Positions 1 through 7,456 of a DNA stretch of 64,000 bases are shown here, piece after piece. Origin of the DNA: Poriferisodalis sp965208555 (lineage in GTDB: Bacteria; Actinomycetota; Acidimicrobiia; Acidimicrobiales; Poriferisodalaceae). The translations under genes were made by a program, and so were the position numbers. The notes beneath the pieces are model-generated. The model worked only from the letters and a program-made list of their open reading frames with translations, had not been told where the DNA came from and did not search any database. The stretch lies in contig NZ_OZ242342.1 in the NCBI RefSeq assembly GCF_965208555.1, positions 1,178,001-1,242,000 of the forward strand, read 5' to 3'. Within the stretch, counting starts at the first letter, position 1. The number at the start of each line of letters is the position of its first letter.

Positions 1-71
1 GAGACAGCAACGAGGGCCGATCCGGCAGACCTGCCCCAGACGCTGTCTCCGACGCACACTCCGGCACGGCC

Positions 72-626
72 TCAGGCACCGCCTTCAGGCCCTGAGAGCT
101 CCAGCAGCTTGCCCGCCACCACGAGGTACGCCCGATCCGCAGCTCCCACGACGATCTGATTCACCGATCCCAACACGTCGCGGTATGCCCGCCCGAGCGG
201 GGTGGCAGGCACCACCCCCGAGCCGACCTCGTTGGTGACCACGATCGAGACGCCCTCGCGTCCATGCAGGCAAGCGACCAGCTCCCGGGCCTCGGCCGTG
301 ATCTCGCCCGCACGTGCCGCATCGACGCTCCCCGCACCGGCGCCGCCTTCCAGCATCCGGTTCGAAACCCAGATGGACAGGCAATCGATGATGATCGTCG
401 CCTCGGCGCCGACGCGCCCGACCGCTGCCGCCACATCGATGGGCGCCTCGATGGTCGTCCAACCAGCAGGCCGCGCTGCTCGGTGCAGCTCGATGCGTTC
501 GACCATCTCGTCGTCGCCGGCCTCGGCCGTGGCGATAAACGTCACTGCGGCATCCAAGGATGCTGCCGTGCTCGACGCCGCCGTGGACTTCCCGCTGCGA
601 GCGCCGCCCGTGAACGCAATCAGCAT
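72..626 (-). CDS. cobU: Adenosylcobinamide kinase / adenosylcobinamide-phosphate guanylyltransferase
   Basis: This bifunctional cytosolic enzyme phosphorylates adenosylcobinamide and then transfers GMP to it, in the nucleotide-loop assembly branch of cobalamin synthesis. The protein has 184 residues, normal for CobU/CobP. A P-loop (GGARSGKS) lies at residues 7-14, and the family's late VTNEVGSGVVP segment is at about 131-141. It begins at an ATG (624-626). About 20 bases separate it from the start of the DUF1015 gene upstream on the same strand. A GTG at 65-67 opens a frame that runs off the left edge and could begin the next gene, but too little is visible to name it. Confidence 0.93.
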   Translation of the reverse strand: MLIAFTGGARSGKSTAASSTAASLDAAVTFIATAEAGDDEMVERIELHRAARPAGWTTIEAPIDVAAAVGRVGAEATIIIDCLSIWVSNRMLEGGAGAGSVDAARAGEITAEARELVACLHGREGVSIVVTNEVGSGVVPATPLGRAYRDVLGSVNQIVVGAADRAYLVVAGKLLELSGPEGGA

Positions 627-645
627 GGCCGCTGCCAGTGCCGCA

Positions 646-1821
646 TCAGCAGCGAACCAGCAGCAGTCCGGAGCGAGCCTTCGGCAGGAAGTAGGTGGTC
701 TTCGGCGGCATCACGCCGCCGAAGTCGGCAACTTCGAACACCGAACCGAGCGGCACCGGTGCCAGCAAGATCGTGACCGGCACTGGGGCGGCGGCGACGG
801 TCGTGGGACGGTAAGTGAGCCTGGGATCCGAAGCGCTCGCGACACCGAAGATGTCGCCGAGCACGAAGTCATGGACGAATGCTGCGTCCAGCAGGCTGGC
901 GGGATTCTGCACCGGCGATGCGTCGTCGGAGGCCGCAGCGTGCCGCGGGCGCACGCGAAACCAGTGGCCCGCCACGCCAACGCCGATCGACCCCGGCGAG
1001 CCGGGGCGCGCCGCGATCGCGTCGGGCACCTCTTCGACATCGCATCGAGTCCGCATCAGCTCCATGACGCGCCGAGGCATCATGTCAAGTTCGCTCAGCT
1101 CGCGGTCAAAGCTGCCGAGGTGCAGCTCCTCGGTGGGTGCGCAAGCCACGAGCACGTGCGAGAAGCCAGCCTGCCTGGCGGCTGCGACGCGATGGTGCCC
1201 GTCCACGATGTACAGCGGGCCGTCGAGGCCGACGCTGGCACCCTCGCCGCCCCCGACGACGGCGGGCCACAGCGTGACCCGTGCGCCGTCGGCGGTCTTG
1301 GTGTCGAGCAGCGGCTCCAGCGGTGTGGGCGCCCCGGCGGCGGTCAGGGTGGCCTCGATGACATCGGAGACCATCGTCAGCCGCGGCGCGGTGACCACCA
1401 CAGGGCTCGACATGCGGCCGACCTCGGTGAAGTGCACGGCCAGGCCATGCACCCGGCCAGGCTGGGTGTCCTCATGCGGGCGCAGCTCGTGGGAGGCCAG
1501 GCGCACGCCGCCCAGCAGTGAGTGCTGCGCGTGGCCGTCGGCCTCCACGCACTGCACATAGAGGCTGGGTGCGCGGGTGGCGCCGAACGCCCCCAAACCG
1601 ATGAGCCGCTCGAGTGCCTGCGTGCTTCGTGTGGCGTGCTGCAGGTGCTCGCTGGGATGACCGAAGCTCTCGGGCGGCAATCCGGCCACGTGGGCGAACG
1701 AGTCTGGATTGTCGGCGAGATGCTGAGCGTGCTCATCGGGGGTGAGCGAGTCGTACGGCGCGGGTATCACCGTCGGTGCCCATTCAGGGGTCAACACACG
1801 AGCACGGACCGGCTCGATCAT
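646..1821 (-). CDS. DUF1015 family protein
   Basis: A 391-residue protein of the DUF1015 family, whose biochemical role is unknown. It has the family's N-terminal stretch with the PAPYD motif (residues about 21-25), the conserved central YIVDGHHR motif (about 205-212) and the C-terminal MPPKTTYF segment followed by a PK.SGLL motif (about 368-386). The DGHHR motif resembles the ParB/sulfiredoxin-type fold that has been suggested for this family. It ends just upstream of cobU on the same strand, but nothing in the sequence links the two functionally. The start is the first ATG and agrees with the usual family length. Confidence 0.88.
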   Translation of the reverse strand: MIEPVRARVLTPEWAPTVIPAPYDSLTPDEHAQHLADNPDSFAHVAGLPPESFGHPSEHLQHATRSTQALERLIGLGAFGATRAPSLYVQCVEADGHAQHSLLGGVRLASHELRPHEDTQPGRVHGLAVHFTEVGRMSSPVVVTAPRLTMVSDVIEATLTAAGAPTPLEPLLDTKTADGARVTLWPAVVGGGEGASVGLDGPLYIVDGHHRVAAARQAGFSHVLVACAPTEELHLGSFDRELSELDMMPRRVMELMRTRCDVEEVPDAIAARPGSPGSIGVGVAGHWFRVRPRHAAASDDASPVQNPASLLDAAFVHDFVLGDIFGVASASDPRLTYRPTTVAAAPVPVTILLAPVPLGSVFEVADFGGVMPPKTTYFLPKARSGLLLVRC

Positions 1822-1954
1822 CCGCTCTCCCTCCCCGCTGCCCCGTCTCGAACGCCCGGGTTGTCGAGCCCCACCTCGATGAGCTCTGCACGCACGGCGA
1901 CGCGGCGGATCGAAGTTATCTCACGGCCAGCGGCAGTCTCGACGCGCGACCGCC

Positions 1955-3169
1955 TTAGGGGATCACGCCCGCTTGCTTGAGCTGCTCGATGGCATCCCAG
2001 TCGTAGCCGTGCTCGAGCAGGATCAGCTCGGTGTGCTGGCCGAGTTCGGGCGGCGGTCCGCCGGGAGCCCAGGCACTCTCGGAGAAATCCACCGGCGTCG
2101 CAACCATCTCGGCCGTACCGCCATCAGGCGCCGGCACCTGCACCCAGCACCCGGCAGCACGGGCCTGCGGGTCTGACCGCATGTCCAGGGTGGACTGGAC
2201 TGGGGACCACCAGACGTCGTTGGCATCGAAGATCTCACCCCACTCGGCACGCGTGCGCGTGGCCATGACAGCGTCCATCTCAGCCGTCAGGGCCGCCGCA
2301 TGCTCCAAGCGGCTCACGATGTCGGCGAAGCGAGGGTCGTTCTCCCATTCCGGCCGATCCAGGGCGGTCACCACATTCGGCCAATGACGGTCGCCCTCGA
2401 GGCCCAGCATCCAGAGCCACTCGCCGTCGCTGCAGCGGTAGCAGTTGATGAGGGGGTTGGGCGGTCTGTCGCGGCCCCAGGCCTCGGTTTCAGCACCGGT
2501 CATGGCGGTGACGTTGTGGTCCCAGCCCAGCAGGTAGGTCCCCAGGCGCATCAGTGACGACTCCACCAGCTGGCCCTTGCCGGTGCTGGTGCGATGGAAC
2601 AGGGCCGCCGCAACGCCTGCCGCTGCCGCCAGCCCGGTCATGTGGTCGCCCATGCCGCCGCGCTGGTAGGGCAGGTCGGCATCTTCGGGGGTCAGCGACC
2701 GGACGATCCCCGCGCGGGACCAGAACGCACCCACGTCATAGGTCTGGCGATCCCGTTCGTCGCCCCGCAGCGAGAGGCCCGTGACGCTGGCGTAGATCAA
2801 GCGCGGGTAGCGCTCGGCCAGCGACGGATAGTCGAGACCCATGCGCTCGAGCCCACCAGGGCGAATGTTGGACAAGAACACATCGGCATCGGCCAGGAGG
2901 GCATGCAGGGCAGCGAGGCCCTCAGGCTGCCGCAAGTCGAGCGCGATGCTGCGCTTGCCGCGGTTGTCGAGATCGAAGGGCGGGTTGCCGTCGCCCTGAA
3001 ACAGCCACTCCAGCGAGCGGAACGGATCGCCGTCGGGAGTTTCCACCTTGAGGACATCGGCACCCCAGTCGGCCAGGATCCCGCCACAGGCGGGTCCCGC
3101 GATCCACACGCCCAATTCGACGACTCGGATGCCCTCCATCGGCCCGGCCATCCGTACTCCCCCTGTCAC
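1955..3169 (-). CDS. CaiB/BaiF CoA-transferase family protein (class III)
   Basis: A 404-residue class III CoA-transferase, expected to move CoA between carboxylic acids and their thioesters. The N-terminal signature GIRVVELGVWIAGP (residues about 13-26) and ADVLKVE (about 37-43) mark the CoA-binding Rossmann part. The segment YDVGAFWSRAG near residue 145 places an Asp where the catalytic Asp of formyl-CoA transferase lies. Substrates cannot be deduced. It is one of five CaiB/BaiF genes in the window and has the same orientation as the amidohydrolase and acyl-CoA synthetase upstream, which suggests a carboxylic-acid activation role. Confidence 0.92.
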   Translation of the reverse strand: MTGGVRMAGPMEGIRVVELGVWIAGPACGGILADWGADVLKVETPDGDPFRSLEWLFQGDGNPPFDLDNRGKRSIALDLRQPEGLAALHALLADADVFLSNIRPGGLERMGLDYPSLAERYPRLIYASVTGLSLRGDERDRQTYDVGAFWSRAGIVRSLTPEDADLPYQRGGMGDHMTGLAAAAGVAAALFHRTSTGKGQLVESSLMRLGTYLLGWDHNVTAMTGAETEAWGRDRPPNPLINCYRCSDGEWLWMLGLEGDRHWPNVVTALDRPEWENDPRFADIVSRLEHAAALTAEMDAVMATRTRAEWGEIFDANDVWWSPVQSTLDMRSDPQARAAGCWVQVPAPDGGTAEMVATPVDFSESAWAPGGPPPELGQHTELILLEHGYDWDAIEQLKQAGVIP

Positions 3170-3217
3170 GACGTGCTGGCTGCGCCTTGGCGGCCCAGCG
3201 GCGATGCGGCAGCGTAC

Positions 3218-4369
3218 TCAGCCGCCTGCGAGACAGAGTTGACGAGCGGTGTCGACGTCGATGCGTTCGGCAGGGGCCACGTCCCGACCGGCAGCCGCCG
3301 CCATCCACTCGGCCGGATCGGCGGGCACCGTCGGCGCGTCCGAGGAGAACCTCACCGGGATCCCGCGGCGCAGCAGGCTGGCCAGCGGCCAGAGCCATTC
3401 CTGCTCGGTCGAAGAGAGCTCTTCCCGGTACTTCTGCGCCCGCCGTGTCACGAAACTGGGCTGGGTGACCACCGTGATGCCGAGCCGGGCAACGCGGTCG
3501 AGCTGCTCGGGCAACGCGAGCGCACAGTGTTCAATGCGGTCGGGCGCCCCCGCTGGCATGCCGACGGCCAGAGGCGGGTGCGCTTCGAGGGCATCCAAGG
3601 TGGCCTGCAGCGTGTCGATGTCCATGACGTGAACCGCAACGGGGAATCGATGCGCGCGCGCCGTCGACACCAAGTCGGCGATCACGCTGTCGTCGTCGTG
3701 AGGCGGCATGACCTTGGCGTGCCCTACCCGCACCCCCGCGCTGCCCGACACGGCCCCGTGAAACAGCACCGTCTCGCCGAACCCGAGCGCTTCCAGCGAG
3801 TCAAGCCGATCGGCACCCACCATGGCCGTGACGTCCACGGCTGGTACTCCGGCAGCCGCTTCTGCGAGCAGCTCCAGCGCGCCCAGGTCATTGGTGTGCG
3901 TCGCGTCGGTGCATGCGGTGATACCCGCGGCAGCCAGGTCGGCCAGTACGCCGGCGACACCGGCAACCGTCGCGGCGCGATCGGGGCGCGGCACCGCTGC
4001 CAGCACGTCGTGACGCTCGACGAGCACCTCGCCGCCCGCCAATCCGAGCGCTCGGCCCGCGGCCGAGTTCACGATGGCGACGTGACCGGTGAGGTGATGC
4101 AGCACCGTCGGGCAACCCCCGGTCACGGCGTCCACCTCGGCAACGGTCGGATGGCGCCGCTCGTCGAGCAGCGCGTCGTCGTAACCCCACGCGCGCAGCC
4201 ACCCATCCCGGTCACCGGACGCTGACCGTTCCTGTGCGGCTCCGCCAATGGTGCTCAGCAGCTCGGCCATCGATGTGGCGGCGCTCACGTTTGCCGATCG
4301 GCGTGCAGCCGCGCACGCCAGCAGGTGCAGATGATCGTCCCGATACCCCAGCGCCGGGGTGGTGCTCAC
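3218..4369 (-). CDS. Amidohydrolase family protein, short form
   Basis: A 383-residue metal-dependent hydrolase that most resembles the YtcJ/amidohydrolase_3 group. The metal-binding HxH is in DDHLHLL at residues 11-17. Later conserved pieces are VHVMD (about 230), DRIEHC (about 263) and FSSDAP near the C terminus (about 347). YtcJ-type proteins usually have about 500-550 residues, with a beta-sandwich strand set before the HxH. Here the HxH is almost at the N terminus and that part is missing. The start is a GTG at 4367-4369. No in-frame stop separates this start from the end of the acyl-CoA synthetase gene, so a somewhat longer product cannot be excluded. Substrate unknown. Confidence 0.75.
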   Translation of the reverse strand: MSTTPALGYRDDHLHLLACAAARRSANVSAATSMAELLSTIGGAAQERSASGDRDGWLRAWGYDDALLDERRHPTVAEVDAVTGGCPTVLHHLTGHVAIVNSAAGRALGLAGGEVLVERHDVLAAVPRPDRAATVAGVAGVLADLAAAGITACTDATHTNDLGALELLAEAAAGVPAVDVTAMVGADRLDSLEALGFGETVLFHGAVSGSAGVRVGHAKVMPPHDDDSVIADLVSTARAHRFPVAVHVMDIDTLQATLDALEAHPPLAVGMPAGAPDRIEHCALALPEQLDRVARLGITVVTQPSFVTRRAQKYREELSSTEQEWLWPLASLLRRGIPVRFSSDAPTVPADPAEWMAAAAGRDVAPAERIDVDTARQLCLAGG

Positions 4370-4422
4370 GGCTGCGCCTGTGATCCCGGCCAGCTCAGCG
4401 TGGCCGAGCCCCGGGGACGGCC

Positions 4423-5997
4423 TCAGATGCCCAGCTCGTCGAGCATGGGAATGAGATCGCGGCGCAGCAGCTTGCCAGTGGAGGTGCGCGGCAACTCGTC
4501 CATCAGATGCACAAACTCCGGCCGCTTGAACGGCGCCAACCGCTCGCGGGCGTGAGCCACCAGATCGTCACCCGTCGTGCCGCTGCCGGGCCGCACGACG
4601 GCCGCTGCCGCCACGCGCTCACCCCACTCCTCACTGGGCAGGCCCACGACCGCTGCTTCGAGCACCGACGGGTGGTCGTACAGCACGCCCTCCACCTCGT
4701 CGGGAAGCACGTTCTCGCCGCCCCGGATGATCATGTCGCCGGTACGGCCGGCCAGGAACAGGTAATCGTCGTCGTCGAGGTAGCCGAGATCGCCCGTGTG
4801 CACCCAGCCCTCGTCGTCGATGGTGACGCGAGTCTTCTCGTCATTGCCCCAGTAGCCGTCCATCGCGCGGAACGTCTGCAGCTGCACCTCGCCGATCACA
4901 CCGGGCGCCACGACCTCGCCGCTGTCGGCGTCCACGACGCGCACCTGCACGTCCTCGAGCACCTGGCCCACCGAGGAGAGCCGGTGCAGCTTGCGCTCCT
5001 TCTCTTCGTCGCTGCCGTCGATGCGATGGTCGTCGGGATCCAGAACGGCCACTGTGGATGTCGTCTCGGTCTGCCCGTAGGCGCCGGCGAACGCCACGTT
5101 CGCCGGGAACATGTCGATGGCTCGGCGGATGACCGACGGCGGCATCGGCGCCGCGCCGTAGGTGATGGCGTCGAGGCCGCTGAAGGCCTCATGGCCGAAG
5201 TTGGGCGCTTCGAGCACCCGAGCGAGCATGGTGGGCACCAGGAATGCGTGCGTCACAGAGTGCGCCTGCACGCAGTCGATCCACGACGACGCTTCGAACT
5301 GCGGCAGCAGCACCACCACGCGCCCGCTGTAGAGGGCGTTCAGCATCGAGGTGAGCCCGGCGATGTGGTACAGCGGCGCCGCGACCGCCATGCGTCCCAT
5401 GTCCTCGCCGGTCGCAGCGTCGTTGGTGCCCATGACATAACCCGTGATGGCGCCGTTGGTGAGCTTCACGCCCTTGGGCATGGCCGTGGTGCCGCTCGTG
5501 TACAGCAGCGCGCACAGCCCATCGGGGTCGACGTCCTCGGGCACGGGCAGCTCGAACGCATCGTCGCGGGCGGCGGCATAGGACGACGGATCGTCGAGCA
5601 CCAGGACGTGCTCGAGGTCGTCGGGTTTGTTCTCGGAGATCAGGTCGCTGTAGCGAGACTCGGTGAACAGAACGCTGATGCCGCTGTCGCTGAGCAGGTG
5701 GGCGGTCTCCTCCGCACCGGCGCGGAAGTTCATCGGCACGACGGTGGCGCCGACGAACGCACCGCCGAAGATGGCCTCCACACACTCCACGCTGTTGGTG
5801 GCGAAGATGCCAACCCGGTCGCCGACGCCCACGCCGAGCATGGTCAGCATGCCGGCAGTGCGACTCACGTTGTCGAGCAGCTCCTGGTAGGTCACCTCGC
5901 GGGCCGTGCCGCCGCCGGCTTCCGTCGAGGTGTCGATCAGGATGACCTGTTCGCCAGCAATGGTCGCTGGCATGAAGAGCAGCATTCCCAGATTCAC
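4423..5997 (-). CDS. AMP-dependent acyl-CoA synthetase/ligase
   Basis: A 524-residue ANL-superfamily ligase that activates a carboxylic acid as its adenylate and then as the CoA thioester. The P-loop-like motif YTSGTTAMPKG is near residue 165, the A5 motif YGQTETTS near 300, the hinge region WVHTGDLGYLDDD near 395 and the catalytic Lys segment PRTSTGKLLRRD near 505. The start is GTG (5995-5997), with a GAGGGG Shine-Dalgarno six bases upstream. It is the promoter-proximal gene of a minus-strand run that continues into an amidohydrolase and a CoA-transferase, so it probably supplies an acyl-CoA to that pathway. The acid itself cannot be named. Confidence 0.93.
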   Translation of the reverse strand: MNLGMLLFMPATIAGEQVILIDTSTEAGGGTAREVTYQELLDNVSRTAGMLTMLGVGVGDRVGIFATNSVECVEAIFGGAFVGATVVPMNFRAGAEETAHLLSDSGISVLFTESRYSDLISENKPDDLEHVLVLDDPSSYAAARDDAFELPVPEDVDPDGLCALLYTSGTTAMPKGVKLTNGAITGYVMGTNDAATGEDMGRMAVAAPLYHIAGLTSMLNALYSGRVVVLLPQFEASSWIDCVQAHSVTHAFLVPTMLARVLEAPNFGHEAFSGLDAITYGAAPMPPSVIRRAIDMFPANVAFAGAYGQTETTSTVAVLDPDDHRIDGSDEEKERKLHRLSSVGQVLEDVQVRVVDADSGEVVAPGVIGEVQLQTFRAMDGYWGNDEKTRVTIDDEGWVHTGDLGYLDDDDYLFLAGRTGDMIIRGGENVLPDEVEGVLYDHPSVLEAAVVGLPSEEWGERVAAAAVVRPGSGTTGDDLVAHARERLAPFKRPEFVHLMDELPRTSTGKLLRRDLIPMLDELGI

Positions 5998-6067
5998 GTC
6001 GATCCCCTCTGCGCTGCGGCCTCGCGGCCGGCGACACAGTCTGCCGGACGAGCCCTACGCTGCGCGC

Positions 6068-7456
6068 ATGAAGCGACTCGCGGCTGCACTGCTGAGTCTC
6101 GGCCTGCTGACCGCCGCCTGCAGCAGCGCAGACGACACAGCGCCGACGACAGCTGCGACATCCCCGGTGACTACCGAGGCTCCGGCACCGGCAGCCACCG
6201 CAGCGCCCTCCACGACTGCGGCAACGCCGGCAGCCACGGAGGCACCGGCAAGCACCGCAGCGCCGGCGACCACGGCTGTTCCACAGCACGAGGCCGAAGC
6301 CGAATCCCGCAGTGAGTCCAGCGAGGGATCCCAGGCCGGCGCCGAACCAGCGGATCCGCTCGGCGCCGCAGTCGCTGAGTGGATGGAGCGCACCGGGGCA
6401 CCTGGCCTCGTGCTGGCTGTCACTCAGGGCGGCGCCGAGCCCGCAACCTTCGCGTGGGGCCTCAGCGACATCGCCACCGGTGTTCCCATGACGGTCGATC
6501 ATCACGTGCGCATCGGCTCGGTCACCAAGCCGGTCACCGCCGCTGTGGTGCTGCAGCTCGCCTCCGAAGACCTCGTCGAGCTCGACGCACCGGTGGCGCA
6601 GTATCTGGGCGACGACTGGGCACCGGGATACGAGCACGCCGCTGCGGTCACGGTGCGTGACCTGCTCGGGCACACCTCGGGATTTGTCGAGTACGCGTTC
6701 GACGTGCAGTTCTACCAACTCGCAGCGCCCCGGCTCGCCGAGCAGATCTCGCCCGAGGAGATCCTGCAATTCGCTGCCGAGTACGGCCCCGTGGCCGAGC
6801 TGGGCACCGAACGCCACTACAACACCACCGGCTATCTCGCTGCGGGCCTGCTCATCGAAGCGGTCACCGGCAACACGGCCGCGGCGGAACTGCGGTCTCG
6901 TGTGTTCGAGCCGCTGGGCCTGCAACACACCTACCTGACGCCCGAGGAGTTTCCGCCCGAGCCGACGGCGAACGGGTACGTCGGCGGCACGATCGGCTAC
7001 CTGATGGGTCCGCTGCTGGGGCTCACCAGCGACAACCAGATCACCCATGGCGACGCCATCTTCGTGGATGTCGGCACGGTCCCGAGCGACTTCGCCCGTT
7101 CCGCGGGCTGGACCGGCGGCGGCATCGAGGCGCAGATCGGCGACGTGGCGCTGCTGATCCGGGGTCTGTTCGCAACCGACATTCTCGATGACGAGCAGGT
7201 CGCGCTCATGACAGCGGGTCATCCGATGCCAGACAGCAGCTACGGCCTGGGCATCTCGACCGATGAGATCCTGGGTGTGACGATCTACACCCACGGCGGC
7301 GGCGTTCCAGGCTTTCGCACCATTGCGGCCTACGCGCCCGCACTTGATCTCGGCATCGCCCTCACGACCAACCTGCTGGGCCTCGAGGGCCCCGATGACG
7401 TCGGGGGCCTGCTGGAATCGCTGGCCCCGATCCTGGCGACAAGGGGGCAGCAGTGA
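6068..7456 (+). CDS. Serine hydrolase, beta-lactamase family lipoprotein
   Basis: A 462-residue secreted lipoprotein of the class C beta-lactamase / D-Ala-D-Ala peptidase / esterase family. The N terminus is a lipoprotein signal peptide with lipobox LTAAC (residues 14-18), followed by about 90 residues of Ala/Thr/Pro-rich linker and an acidic stretch. The SxxK motif is SVTK (about 154-157), the Tyr motif is HYNTTGY (about 255) and the third motif is HGGG (about 408-411). A start at ATG 6068 is preferred because it gives a complete signal peptide and a TACGCT hexamer ends seven bases before it. The stop overlaps the next gene by GTGA, so the two are probably co-translated. Whether it acts on peptidoglycan, esters or lactams is not visible. 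Confidence 0.9.
   Translation: MKRLAAALLSLGLLTAACSSADDTAPTTAATSPVTTEAPAPAATAAPSTTAATPAATEAPASTAAPATTAVPQHEAEAESRSESSEGSQAGAEPADPLGAAVAEWMERTGAPGLVLAVTQGGAEPATFAWGLSDIATGVPMTVDHHVRIGSVTKPVTAAVVLQLASEDLVELDAPVAQYLGDDWAPGYEHAAAVTVRDLLGHTSGFVEYAFDVQFYQLAAPRLAEQISPEEILQFAAEYGPVAELGTERHYNTTGYLAAGLLIEAVTGNTAAAELRSRVFEPLGLQHTYLTPEEFPPEPTANGYVGGTIGYLMGPLLGLTSDNQITHGDAIFVDVGTVPSDFARSAGWTGGGIEAQIGDVALLIRGLFATDILDDEQVALMTAGHPMPDSSYGLGISTDEILGVTIYTHGGGVPGFRTIAAYAPALDLGIALTTNLLGLEGPDDVGGLLESLAPILATRGQQ

Noticed and set aside
1..71. A named gene at the left edge
   Set aside because: About 22 codons from a possible GTG start are visible, with no diagnostic motif.
4507..6315. Long plus-strand open frame (602 codons)
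   Set aside because: Antisense to the acyl-CoA synthetase gene, with His/Arg-rich composition and no domain.
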